Positions 1 to 7,069 of a stretch of 13,935 nt of DNA are shown here, piece by piece. This stretch comes from Chromatiales bacterium. GTDB lineage: Bacteria > Pseudomonadota > Gammaproteobacteria > Chromatiales > Chromatiaceae. The notes beneath the pieces are model-generated. The model made no database searches. It was not told the origin of the DNA and was given only the letters and a program-made list of their open reading frames with translations. Every line of letters begins with the position of its first letter. Within the stretch, counting starts at the first letter, position 1. The DNA is taken from contig JAKSCN010000659.1 of assembly GCA_022360595.1 (NCBI GenBank), positions 1-13,935 of the forward strand, read 5' to 3'. The position numbers were made by a program, and so were the translations under genes.

Positions 1-383
1 AACGCCGAGTGGTGCTTTTTTAGGCTCAACCCCCTTTTTAAATGTGTGGGGGCCAAGGCCATTTTTTCGCCCAGCGGCGTTATCAGTCGCTTATGTAGAC
101 TCACTACACGGCGCTCCTTCTGCCTTGCTGGACAAAAAAATGGCCAGTGGCAGTGGTGATCAAATTAGTGTTAACAGGCCCTAGCTTAACAGTCTTGCAT
201 TAAGCGATTTCGTATCCAATGACTTCAGCAGGTACAATTGCCTCAATAATGCATCGATTTTCAATAAAGCTGAACAGGTTATTGCTCTTTTTTTCTTATA
301 TTAGTGACATTATAGGCAATTTGGCAACGAATCTTGATGACATAACCCTGATATTTGCAACACAAAAGCCCAGGAAAAGATTA
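1..383. other. Left-edge non-coding region
   Basis: No convincing gene is visible on either strand. An open frame in phase with the downstream gamma-glutamyltransferase reaches back to an ATG at 219. The extra 55 residues have no Shine-Dalgarno before them, do not resemble the family N-terminus and are less GC-rich than the gene, so I treat them as leader DNA. The main structure is the inverted repeat at 57-145, described separately. Positions 240-380 are AT-rich and probably hold the promoter of the next gene, but I cannot pick out a -35/-10 pair with confidence. Confidence 0.6.
57..145. repeat. Imperfect inverted repeat with nested hairpin
   Basis: Arm 57-75 pairs with 127-145 at 17 of 19 positions. 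The outer 11 pairs (GGCCATTTTTT against AAAAAATGGCC) are perfect; mismatches fall at 68/134 and 70/132. Inside the 51-base loop is a second perfect 5-bp hairpin, TGTAG (94-98) and CTACA (104-108) around ACTCA. The compact symmetric layout resembles the short palindromic intergenic elements (REP- or MITE-like) scattered in many gammaproteobacterial genomes. No second copy occurs in this window, so membership of a dispersed family is inference. It could instead act as a transcript-end structure for a gene left of the window. Confidence 0.5.
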
Positions 384-1937
384 ATGAAAAAGCGCCGAGG
401 TATTGTTGCCGCTGGACACGAAATCACTGCCAACGCAGCCGCGGAGATATTACGCGCCGGCGGCAACGCCTTTGATGCAACCCTTGCCGCCCTGTTTGCA
501 AGCTGCGTGGCTGAACCGGTTCTCTCTTCGCTGGGCGGCGGTGGTTTTCTGCTGGCCCATGACAACAGCAGCACACCACGGCTCTACGACTTTTTTGCAC
601 AAACCCCAATTAATCGACCCAGCCCAAAAGAGATTGACTTCCACCCCATCCTGGCCGACTTCGGCACCGCCCAACAGGAGTTCCACATCGGTATGGGGTC
701 GATCGCCACACCCGGCGTGATTAAAGGCGCATTTGAGATCCATCGTCAGCACGGTTCAATGCCCATGCGAGAGATTGTGCAGCCTGCATGTGAAGCGGCG
801 CACGACGGCATTACCGTTAACAATTTTCAACACTACATTTCGGAGATCGTTGCTCCGATTATTAAATCGAGCCCCGAAGCTTTACGGCTGCACAGCAACA
901 ACGGTGCTGAAATCGCTAACGTCAACGATAAGATTGTCCACCACGAGATGGCAGACACCTTTGCCGCACTGGCGAGCGAAGGCGACGCACTCTTTTATCA
1001 AGGGGAACTCGGTACACAACTTTTACAAGACAGCGCTGCTCACGGCGGCTGTCTACAACGCCAAGACTTAGCGCTGTATCAAGTGATGACGCGCAAGCCT
1101 TTATCACTGCAGTACCATGGCACCACGCTATATACCAATCCGGCGCCCTCTCTCGGTGGCACCCTAATCGCTTTTGCCCTGGCGTTGCTGGAACCGGAAA
1201 AATTGAATAACTGGCCGGCTAACAGCTATCAACACCTACTCCGTGTAGCCCGCGCCCAGCAGCTCACCCAACATCTGCGCAAAACACAAAAGGTCGATCT
1301 GCAACTGGATGACAACACCAGCCGGAAAATATTGGCTAACGATTACCTCACCACCTATCGGGAGAGCATGCGCAATCATCATGTTTTTCCCCGGGGCACC
1401 ACCCAGATCAGCGTGGCCGACACGCAAGGCAACCTAGCCAGCATGACACTCTCCAATGGCGAAGGTGCCGGTTATGTTATTCCCAATAGCGGCATCATGA
1501 TGAACAATATGCTGGGGGAAGAAGATATCAATCCTCACGGCTTTAATAACTGGCCAACCAATAGCCGCATTGCATCGATGATGTCGCCAACCCTTCTCTT
1601 TTCGCCGGATAACACCGCCATTGTGACCGGCTCGGGCGGTTCCAATCGTATCCGTAGCGCGATTCTACAAGTGTTAATCAATCTGGTGGATTTCTCTATG
1701 TCAGCTAAAGATGCTGTTGAACAAGCACGCGTTCATTTCGAAAATGAGCTGCTTCATATCGAAGCGGGCCCAAGCGATGAAGCCATCAACGCTTTAGAAG
1801 AGCAGTTCCCCAACCACCGCCTATGGCCTGAAAAAAACCTCTTCTTTGGTGGCGCACATACAGTAATCTGCAGCCCCGACGGTGAACTGCAAGGACAAGG
1901 TGATAGCCGCCGCGGTGGCGTTAGTACCACAGTTTAA
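384..1937 (+). CDS. Gamma-glutamyltransferase family protein
   Basis: This is a 517-residue N-terminal-nucleophile hydrolase of the gamma-glutamyltranspeptidase family, which cleaves or transfers the gamma-glutamyl group of glutathione and related amides. The start at 384 has AGGA eight bases upstream (372-375) and gives the family N-terminus (GIVAAGHEITANAAAEIL, then the Gly-rich GGGGF segment). The proenzyme is normally cut just before a catalytic Thr; here the matching motif is GTTQISVAD, with the nucleophile at about Thr339, followed by GNLASMTLSN and an MMNNML segment. The substrate-binding Gly motif appears as GSGGSNRIRS. No signal peptide is visible from this start, so a cytoplasmic location is likely, unlike periplasmic Ggt of E. 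coli; this is closer to YwrD-like or acylase-like family members. The exact substrate cannot be read from sequence. No clear operon partner. Confidence 0.9.
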   Translation: MKKRRGIVAAGHEITANAAAEILRAGGNAFDATLAALFASCVAEPVLSSLGGGGFLLAHDNSSTPRLYDFFAQTPINRPSPKEIDFHPILADFGTAQQEFHIGMGSIATPGVIKGAFEIHRQHGSMPMREIVQPACEAAHDGITVNNFQHYISEIVAPIIKSSPEALRLHSNNGAEIANVNDKIVHHEMADTFAALASEGDALFYQGELGTQLLQDSAAHGGCLQRQDLALYQVMTRKPLSLQYHGTTLYTNPAPSLGGTLIAFALALLEPEKLNNWPANSYQHLLRVARAQQLTQHLRKTQKVDLQLDDNTSRKILANDYLTTYRESMRNHHVFPRGTTQISVADTQGNLASMTLSNGEGAGYVIPNSGIMMNNMLGEEDINPHGFNNWPTNSRIASMMSPTLLFSPDNTAIVTGSGGSNRIRSAILQVLINLVDFSMSAKDAVEQARVHFENELLHIEAGPSDEAINALEEQFPNHRLWPEKNLFFGGAHTVICSPDGELQGQGDSRRGGVSTTV

Positions 1938-2079
1938 AGCCACTTTGAAAACAGCCTACATGGGGAGCGCAAAATTGAACAAAACGTTCAGTTAACGGTT
2001 AAAAACACCGACAATACTTTCCAAAAGTTAAAAAATGCTGGTTTTTACTGGAAAATAGCCTAATTTTAGCGTTAATAAC

Positions 2080-2109
2080 TATTTGAAAAATTCAAATATA
2101 TGCTATGTT
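2080..2109 (+). promoter_or_regulatory. Promoter with operator-like dyad for H1-HU gene
   Basis: TTGAAA (2083-2088) and TATGTT (2104-2109) form a candidate sigma70 pair. The 15-base spacer is short, but TGC directly before the -10 makes it an extended -10 type. A perfect 8-bp dyad, TATTTGAA (2080-2087) and TTCAAATA (2091-2098) around AAA, covers the -35. The surrounding DNA is strongly AT-rich. The transcript would have a leader of about 30 bases ending in a good Shine-Dalgarno (AGGAG). The dyad could bind a repressor or the gene's own DNA-binding product; that is inference. Confidence 0.45.
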
Positions 2110-2146
2110 AACGCCGCATCCTTTCAGTTAAACCAGGAGTCATCAA

Positions 2147-2611
2147 ATGGCCGTCAAGAAAAAGGCAGCAAAAAAGAGTGCTGTAAAGAAAACAGCGGTA
2201 AAGAAAGCAGCAGCTAAGAAGACCGCCACCAAGAAAAAAGTTGCATCTAAAAAGAAAGTTGCAGCCAAAAAAGCAGCAGCTCCAGTCAAACTAAAATCGA
2301 TCACCACCAAGCAAACCAAAACTCAGATCCTTCAGGCTATCGCCGATGATACCGGTCTGAGCAGAAAGCAGGTGGGCGAAGTTTTCTCTAACCTCGGCGA
2401 ACTGATCCAGCGTCACATGCAGCGCCGCGGTTCCGGGGAGTTCATCATCCCTGACACCGGCGTAAAAATCCGCCGCGTGAAAAAACCGGCACGCAAAGCC
2501 AGAATGGGCCGCAACCCAGCTACTGGTGAATCCATCAAGATTGCTGCCAAGCCAGCCTCAACCGTCATCAAAGTCGCTGCACTAAAAGCACTAAAAGACA
2601 CTTTGAGCTGA
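2147..2611 (+). CDS. Histone H1-like tail fused to HU-type DNA-binding domain
   Basis: This 154-residue, very basic protein has two parts. Residues 1 to about 48 are almost only Lys, Ala, Val and Thr in repeated KKAA/KKTA/KKKVA units, like the C-terminal tail of eukaryotic histone H1 and bacterial H1-like proteins. Residues of about 50-154 match the HU/IHF fold: helix region KTQILQAIADDTGLSRKQV, then a beta-arm with the conserved RMGRNPATGESIKI segment that holds the minor-groove intercalating proline, and a closing helix KALKDTL. HU proteins are normally about 90 residues with no tail, so this is a nucleoid protein with an added disordered DNA-coating arm. The usual GFG turn of HU is replaced by IPDTGVKI. 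ATG at 2147 has AGGAG eight bases upstream. It is a single-gene unit with its own promoter and terminator, so high expression is plausible. Confidence 0.88.
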   Translation: MAVKKKAAKKSAVKKTAVKKAAAKKTATKKKVASKKKVAAKKAAAPVKLKSITTKQTKTQILQAIADDTGLSRKQVGEVFSNLGELIQRHMQRRGSGEFIIPDTGVKIRRVKKPARKARMGRNPATGESIKIAAKPASTVIKVAALKALKDTLS

Positions 2612-2621
2612 TTCAATAAAG

Positions 2622-2653
2622 AAAAAGGGCGTCAGCTACGACGCCCTTTTTTT
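2622..2653. terminator. Bidirectional rho-independent terminator
   Basis: A perfect stem, AAAAAGGGCGTC (2622-2633) and GACGCCCTTTTT (2640-2651), surrounds a 6-base loop; seven T follow on the plus strand (2647-2653) and an A-run precedes the stem (2622-2626), giving a U-tract on the minus strand as well. It starts 10 bases after the H1-HU stop codon and lies about 30 bases beyond the stop of the convergent protease gene, so it can serve both. Confidence 0.9.
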
Positions 2654-2681
2654 ATTCATACTTTGGCCTATCCAGAGCCTG

Positions 2682-3215
2682 TTAGTATTGCCGTAAAGTT
2701 AGCTGATCGCCCCGCTGCACTAACTCCAGGTGCTTCAGAAAGCTCATACCCAATAGCACCTCATCACCCGCCATAGACGGTAGAATACTTGCGCTTATAT
2801 TGCGTTGTTCTATCCCACCCAGACTCACGCTATCGATACGCGTTGACCAAACTTTCACATTTCCATTGGCGGTACGACTTACACCGGGCATACCGCGCTG
2901 CAGCCCAATCTTGTCCGCCAACCGTTCAGGTACTGCAACCGAGGTTGCACCAGTATCCAACAGGAATACCACCTCATGACCATTGATTTCCCCGGTAGCC
3001 ACATAATGGCCACTGCGATTTCGCTTCAAAACGATCTCACGCGAACCCTCATCGCTCGATAGTACAACCGGGGTAGTATTAGGGTTGTACTGTTTATCCA
3101 GCAGCGATTGAAAGAGCATGGTTAACAACCCTAAAAGCAACAACCAGCCTACCAGTATCATCCATCTACCCAGACGGCGCTGCTGACGACCCTCTTCTGA
3201 CAAATTTACAGCCAT
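2682..3215 (-). CDS. Membrane-anchored retropepsin-like aspartic protease
   Basis: The protein has 177 residues from ATG at 3215. An N-terminal basic stretch is followed by one membrane segment (about residues 18-38, ILVGWLLLLGLLTMLF). A linker then leads to a single-lobe aspartic protease domain with the catalytic motif LLDTGATSVAVP and the later family motif LLGMSFL. This matches the clan AA / TIGR02281-type family of bacterial retropepsin-like proteins, which are expected to dimerise to form one active site and to face the periplasm. The natural substrate of this family is generally unknown. A GTG nine bases earlier (3224) would add three residues. I prefer ATG 3215 because GGAG sits just upstream, although the 3-base spacing is short. 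It is convergent with the H1-HU gene and shares its terminator. Confidence 0.85.
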   Translation of the reverse strand: MAVNLSEEGRQQRRLGRWMILVGWLLLLGLLTMLFQSLLDKQYNPNTTPVVLSSDEGSREIVLKRNRSGHYVATGEINGHEVVFLLDTGATSVAVPERLADKIGLQRGMPGVSRTANGNVKVWSTRIDSVSLGGIEQRNISASILPSMAGDEVLLGMSFLKHLELVQRGDQLTLRQY

Positions 3216-3224
3216 ATTCTCCAC

Positions 3225-3503
3225 AGCATAACGGTTACTGATACTTTTGTTGATTCCAATACGCTTACTGAGTTCCCAGCGAGCGGAATCACCCCGTCAG
3301 CAGGAGCGATGATAAACAGGTACAAGGAGACCACACCAGCGCTTAAGAAAGCCGTGGCCGTTTCACTGGGGGAATGATGCGGCAGTCGAAATGATCATCG
3401 TCAAGGCGAGCCCCGCAACTCAGCCTCCAACGCAAAAGCTGGTAATTTTCACCTCAGAACGCCCAATCACGCATTGTTTAGCGGCTCTTAAATTGAAAAT
3501 AGG
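3225..3503. other. Spacer with possible decayed coding fragment
   Basis: This gap lies between two minus-strand genes. On the plus strand a frame is open from about 3201 to the stop at 3375-3377. It contains a small ATG ORF (3309-3377, 22 codons) whose end reads TTPALKKAVAVSLG. After a frame change, a protein-like stretch containing AAVEMIIVKASPAT continues. The two parts loosely recall the TPALKKAIA..G and ..IIV..PAT segments of NCS2/AzgA-type purine permeases, so this may be a small remnant of such a gene. That is recognition by eye only and is weak. There is also a broken inverted repeat, GATTCC (3252-3257) with GGAATC (3285-3290), and CGCT with AGCG inside it. Confidence 0.25.
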
Positions 3504-5363
3504 TTATTGAATCTCACTCCAGATGCCATCAAAGTCCATATCTTCTTCATACTGCCCAGCCATCTCCGCATGCGCGCCACGCTGCTCCAACTCACGCTCT
3601 TCAACCTCATCACGAGTGAATTCAAAGCGCACAAAAGACGCTGACCCTTCAAGCGATCGTCCCAAACTGATGGGCTCATCACCAAATTGAGTACCCATGT
3701 AGAGTTGATCTTCGGCGCTGGTGTAAAACAGCGGAACGAAAAGTGTCTCGTACTGTTGTGCGCGATGTAGAAAGCCACGCCAGTTTTCGATACCGCCTTC
3801 CACCACCTTTCGACGAATGATTACCGGACTCATTTTCCCTGGAAAGAGCTCAATGCCAAACTCGACGGCGCTCTTTTCATGCAGCTTGAACCAACGAATA
3901 ACACCAACCTGGAAATCACCGTTGCCATCATCCCGACGCACACCAACCAACTCACCGATGTGGGCGCGTATATCGTTATCACCACGCCAGGAGAGACGGT
4001 AGCCGTTAACGCTTCTATCCTGCACATTGCAGCGCTGCAGACATACACCTTTAGCGTCATCATCACTCTCATCGATAATTTGTGATTGGACGCCGGTCTG
4101 CCTATCCATGGCCTGCGCTCGATAGTCGGGCACCCTGCCGGCCACCTGCTGCTGCATGAACTGCTTCAGTTCATCGCCACTCTCGACCAGGTACTCATCC
4201 GCGGCAAGACGCGCCCGTGAAACTGGCTCATGGGAAACCGCCCGTTCACCAAGACCCTCAATCGCCTCATAGTTAGGCGCTGCCATCTCTGGAATCTCGC
4301 TCCCTCCCAGTAAGCTGTAGAGAGACCCCATGCCACAGGCAACTGTCACCTGCCCTCCCATTACAAGACGTTCATCCGCGCGTTGCGATTCGACGCCCCA
4401 ATGCGACATAAGCTTATCAAGAAGGTCGGCATTCATGCTTTTGGGATTGTTCAAGGCCTTCTGCTCACCAACCTGTTTTTTAGCAAGCAAGGCTTGACGC
4501 TCATCATTTAGCTTCGACGCCAGACCACTGGCATCCAATACCCAACCGATACGGATAGTCTCACCACCTAAAACAGACCGGGTTCTCGGCGGGTGATCAG
4601 CGGTTGCATCTATCAAGAAAATCCCATCATCCGGTCGCGCCCGGGTCAGACTGATCAGACGCGCTTTGGAGACCCAACGTAATAGAGCCTGGTGGACTTT
4701 ACCGATCTCGCCAGGCTGCAATTGATAAGGCCCCGCACAAGAGAGCAGCAGAATCTGCTTATAGAGATCCGTGACTGTAGACTTTTTAATCTCTCCCGGC
4801 TCTTCATTCTCCAGCAGTTTGTTCTGCAGTTTTGACTCTATCGCATAGTGGTAGAGACCATGCAGTTCACGCCAGGCATGAGGTTTGGGATTTTGATAGA
4901 TCTGATAGGCGCCCAAGTGATCCTTGCCCAAAAAGTAGAACACCCGATGCAACGCCTCGGCGCGAATGCTTTTGCGCAGCACTTTGCCGGCCAGCGAATC
5001 ATTGTGCAACTGATCCAGGACAATCTTGTACCCTTGGATCATCAGCACATGCAGCTTATTGATCAGCTCAGCAACCAGCGTACTGCGCTTGGAGAGAGGG
5101 AAAGGTCCCCATACGATATCTTTGGAGAGTGATTGCAGGACAAACTGCAGAGGCTCAAGCATCATCTCCAGCGCCCGGAAACGCTCCATGGGAGATAGAT
5201 CCATGCGATTCAATGCATACAGCTTGTCATAGATTGCCCGTGCCGTCAGACCCACATTGCCGACAGGCAAATCATCCACCCACTGCTTGAACGCCTTTTG
5301 CTCAAACACAACCGGCCCTGCGTCGTCCCGTTTGCGCGGCGGTATCAGATAGACATTACTCAC
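3504..5363 (-). CDS. Large protein with C-terminal PilZ-like domain
   Basis: The protein has 619 residues. The GTG start at 5363 is supported by AGGAG eight bases upstream (5372-5376 on the complement). Residues 1 to about 290 are mostly predicted helix with many Leu and basic residues and no membrane segment. Residues of about 290-420 look like a linker and helical region. Residues of about 435-530 resemble a PilZ beta-barrel: DRSVNGYRLSW gives the D-x-S-x-x-G motif at 449-454, followed by VGVIRWF and an EFGIELF strand. The upstream Arg-x3-Arg motif that completes cyclic-di-GMP binding is not visible. The C-terminus is acidic. Comparable large uncharacterised proteins with a PilZ-like end occur in gammaproteobacteria; I do not recognise a named function. 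A role in cyclic-di-GMP-linked or surface behaviour is only suggested by the domain. It is divergent from qmoA. Confidence 0.7.
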   Translation of the reverse strand: MSNVYLIPPRKRDDAGPVVFEQKAFKQWVDDLPVGNVGLTARAIYDKLYALNRMDLSPMERFRALEMMLEPLQFVLQSLSKDIVWGPFPLSKRSTLVAELINKLHVLMIQGYKIVLDQLHNDSLAGKVLRKSIRAEALHRVFYFLGKDHLGAYQIYQNPKPHAWRELHGLYHYAIESKLQNKLLENEEPGEIKKSTVTDLYKQILLLSCAGPYQLQPGEIGKVHQALLRWVSKARLISLTRARPDDGIFLIDATADHPPRTRSVLGGETIRIGWVLDASGLASKLNDERQALLAKKQVGEQKALNNPKSMNADLLDKLMSHWGVESQRADERLVMGGQVTVACGMGSLYSLLGGSEIPEMAAPNYEAIEGLGERAVSHEPVSRARLAADEYLVESGDELKQFMQQQVAGRVPDYRAQAMDRQTGVQSQIIDESDDDAKGVCLQRCNVQDRSVNGYRLSWRGDNDIRAHIGELVGVRRDDGNGDFQVGVIRWFKLHEKSAVEFGIELFPGKMSPVIIRRKVVEGGIENWRGFLHRAQQYETLFVPLFYTSAEDQLYMGTQFGDEPISLGRSLEGSASFVRFEFTRDEVEERELEQRGAHAEMAGQYEEDMDFDGIWSEIQ

Positions 5364-5422
5364 TTCCGAAACTCCTTGTTTTTATCGACTTAGTGACTAC
5401 TTTATCCCATCCCCATCCGGTT

Positions 5423-5435
5423 GAGGGTCACCCTC
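5423..5435. promoter_or_regulatory. 13-bp GC-rich palindrome, possible operator
   Basis: GAGGGT and ACCCTC flank a central C, a perfect 6-bp dyad. It lies 60 bases upstream of the PilZ-like gene start, in its likely leader. A nearby TCACCC (5436-5441) partly repeats one arm. It could be a protein-binding site or a leader hairpin. No regulator is recognised. Confidence 0.3.
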
Positions 5436-5503
5436 TCACCCAGGGATTAGCCAAGTCTTTTTAACAGCAAACCGACACATTACATCTCATAACTGTACTT
5501 TTC

Positions 5504-5534
5504 AGTATAGTCTGTCTCATTTAACGATTCTCAA
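5504..5534 (-). promoter_or_regulatory. Candidate promoter of PilZ-like gene
   Basis: On the minus strand TTGAGA (complement of 5529-5534) is followed after 19 bases by TATACT (complement of 5504-5509), close to the sigma70 consensus at the -10. The spacer is 1-2 bases longer than ideal. The predicted transcript would have a leader of roughly 130 bases containing the 5423-5435 palindrome. Confidence 0.3.
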
Positions 5535-5660
5535 AAATTTAAATAATTCTTATTTTCAACTTCTTACGACCTCCAAATAGTATTGGAAATTTCGATCCTA
5601 CTATTAAGGCAATTTTATAGCGGCAGTAAAGGAATAAGAGTATCTTATCGAGTTCTAAAT

Positions 5661-5732
5661 TAAAGTCGGGAAAAACCCGCTTTTTAATGTGAAAACCCGG
5701 TGCTGGCCTCTCCTTTTTCGGGAACCAGCGCC
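5661..5732 (+). promoter_or_regulatory. Structured leader of the qmo operon
   Basis: Two hairpins lie before qmoA. The first pairs CGGG (5667-5670) with CCCG (5676-5679) around AAAAA, extended by AAAG/CTTT with one bulge, and is followed by TTTTT (5681-5685), giving a small terminator-like shape. The second pairs GGTGCTGG (5699-5706) with CCAGCGCC (5725-5732) with one G-U pair. CCCG (5696-5699) can pair with CGGG (5719-5722) instead, so two folds of the second element compete. Attenuation or protein-controlled read-through is possible but unproven; no known riboswitch is recognised. Confidence 0.3.
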
Positions 5733-5769
5733 ATGAGCCGAGAGCCCTTTCCGCGACGGAGGAAAATCC

Positions 5770-7065
5770 ATGACGGAAGTAATCGCAACCAATCAGACCA
5801 TTCTGGTCGTCGGTGGCGGGATTAGCGGTCTGACCGCTGCCCTGGAAGCCGCTGAGACCGGCAAGCAGGTCGTGCTGGTTGAAAAACGTCCCTTTGTTGG
5901 TGGCCGCGTCACCCAGCTGTATAAATATTTCCCTAAGCTCTGTTTTCCGACCTGCGGTCTGGAAATCAACCAGCGTCGGGCCAAGATGAACCCTAACCTG
6001 ACCATCTTGACCATGGCCGAGGTGACTGACATCTCCGGCGACGCTGGCGACTATACCGCGACGGTGAAGATCACTCCTCGCTATGTCAACGACAACTGCA
6101 CCGCCTGCGGCGAGTGCGAGAAAGCCGTTGAAGCCGAGTTCGACAATGAGTTCAACTACGGCCTGGGCGGTATGAGCAAGCGCAAAGGCGCCTATCTGCC
6201 CCATAAGATGGCACACCCACAGCGCTATGTGATCGATCCCGCCATGATCGGTACCGAGGACGCAGAAAAGGCCAAGGCTGCCTGTAAATATGACGCCATC
6301 GATCTGGATATGCAGGAAGAGACCGTCTCTTTCAAAGCCGGTGCGGTAGTATGGGCCACCGGTTGGCGGCCCTACGACGCCAACAAGATCCAACCTTACG
6401 GTTACGACCGTTTCGCCAACGTTATCACCAACGTTGAGTTCGAGCGCATGGCCGACCCACAGGGCCCGACAGGTGGCAAACTGGTTCGCCCATCCGATGG
6501 CAAAGAGGCCAAAAATGTCGCCTTCATCCAATGTGCCGGCTCACGCGACCACAATCACCTGCTGCACTGCTCACGCATCTGCTGTATGGCGACCCTGAAA
6601 CAGACCCACTTTGTTCAGGAAGCCTGGGGTGACGAAGGCAAATCGACCATCTACTACATCGACATCCGCGCTATCGACCGTTTTGAAGACTTCTATCAGA
6701 ACGTCAAAGACAATCCGAATGTCACCTTTATCAAGTCCAAAGTCGCCTCTATCGTCGAGAACCGTGAAAACGGCAATCCGACACTGCACGGCGTGGACAC
6801 CGAAGGCTACAACCGCTACGCCACAGAGTACGACCTGGTGGTACTGGCTGTCGGCATGGAACCCAGCGTTGATAAAGCGAACTTCCCCGTGGAGATCACG
6901 CTCAACGAAGAGGGCTTCATCGAGCCTGCCCCTGAAAATGGCGGCATCTTTGCTGCCGGTTGTGCATCCGACGCACTGGACGTTAACCGCGCTGTACAGC
7001 AGGCCACCGGCGCTGCCCTGCGCGCTGTTCAGGTAGTCAATCGCGTCGCTGGAACGGAGGGCTAA
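5770..7065 (+). CDS. qmoA: QmoA, HdrA-like FAD subunit of Qmo complex
   Basis: QmoA is a 431-residue flavoprotein of the quinone-interacting membrane-bound oxidoreductase complex, which exchanges electrons with APS reductase (AprBA). In sulfur oxidizers the flow is thought to run from AprBA-catalysed AMP-dependent sulfite oxidation to quinone or another acceptor. The sequence shows an FAD-binding GGGISG at 15-20 with the following Glu-Lys-Arg segment (VEKRPFVGGRV). The HdrA/QmoA cysteine motif CFPTCGLEINQRR starts at Cys58, with further cysteines at 110, 113 and 116. A CAGSRD...HCSRICC cluster (Cys255, 267, 271, 272) is of the HdrA Fe-S type. The C-terminal FAD closure is GGIFAAGCASDALD. ATG 5770 has GGAGG seven bases upstream. 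It is first in an operon with qmoB four bases downstream. The length matches the family. Confidence 0.93.
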   Translation: MTEVIATNQTILVVGGGISGLTAALEAAETGKQVVLVEKRPFVGGRVTQLYKYFPKLCFPTCGLEINQRRAKMNPNLTILTMAEVTDISGDAGDYTATVKITPRYVNDNCTACGECEKAVEAEFDNEFNYGLGGMSKRKGAYLPHKMAHPQRYVIDPAMIGTEDAEKAKAACKYDAIDLDMQEETVSFKAGAVVWATGWRPYDANKIQPYGYDRFANVITNVEFERMADPQGPTGGKLVRPSDGKEAKNVAFIQCAGSRDHNHLLHCSRICCMATLKQTHFVQEAWGDEGKSTIYYIDIRAIDRFEDFYQNVKDNPNVTFIKSKVASIVENRENGNPTLHGVDTEGYNRYATEYDLVVLAVGMEPSVDKANFPVEITLNEEGFIEPAPENGGIFAAGCASDALDVNRAVQQATGAALRAVQVVNRVAGTEG

Positions 7066-7069
7066 TACA

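Larger units (their letters stand above)
5364..5769. other. Divergent intergenic region upstream of qmoA
   Basis: 406 bases lie between the minus-strand PilZ-like gene and the qmo operon. From left to right they hold the Shine-Dalgarno of the left gene, a GC-rich palindrome (5423-5435), a possible minus-strand promoter (5504-5534), an AT-rich stretch (about 5500-5660) and a structured leader directly before qmoA (5661-5732). No open frame here looks like a gene. I could not find a well-spaced sigma70 promoter for qmoA; one probably lies in the AT-rich stretch or is of a regulated, non-consensus type. Confidence 0.65.

Noticed and set aside
2021..2050. AT-rich inverted repeat after the gamma-glutamyltransferase gene as a terminator
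   Set aside because: The stem is mostly A-T pairs with an unpaired base and no proper T-run after it; too weak to call.
2160..2280. Lys/Ala codon repeats as a CRISPR or tandem-repeat array
   Set aside because: The repetition follows coding periodicity of the Lys/Ala tail, with no constant unit or spacers.
5583..5620. TTGGAA with TATTAA or TTATAG as a qmoA promoter
   Set aside because: Spacings of 13 and 26 bases do not fit a sigma70 promoter.
5539..6531. 330-residue open frame antisense to qmoA and its leader
   Set aside because: It mirrors the codon pattern of qmoA, has no family motif or Shine-Dalgarno, and qmoA is certain. Long antisense frames recur across the whole operon for the same reason.
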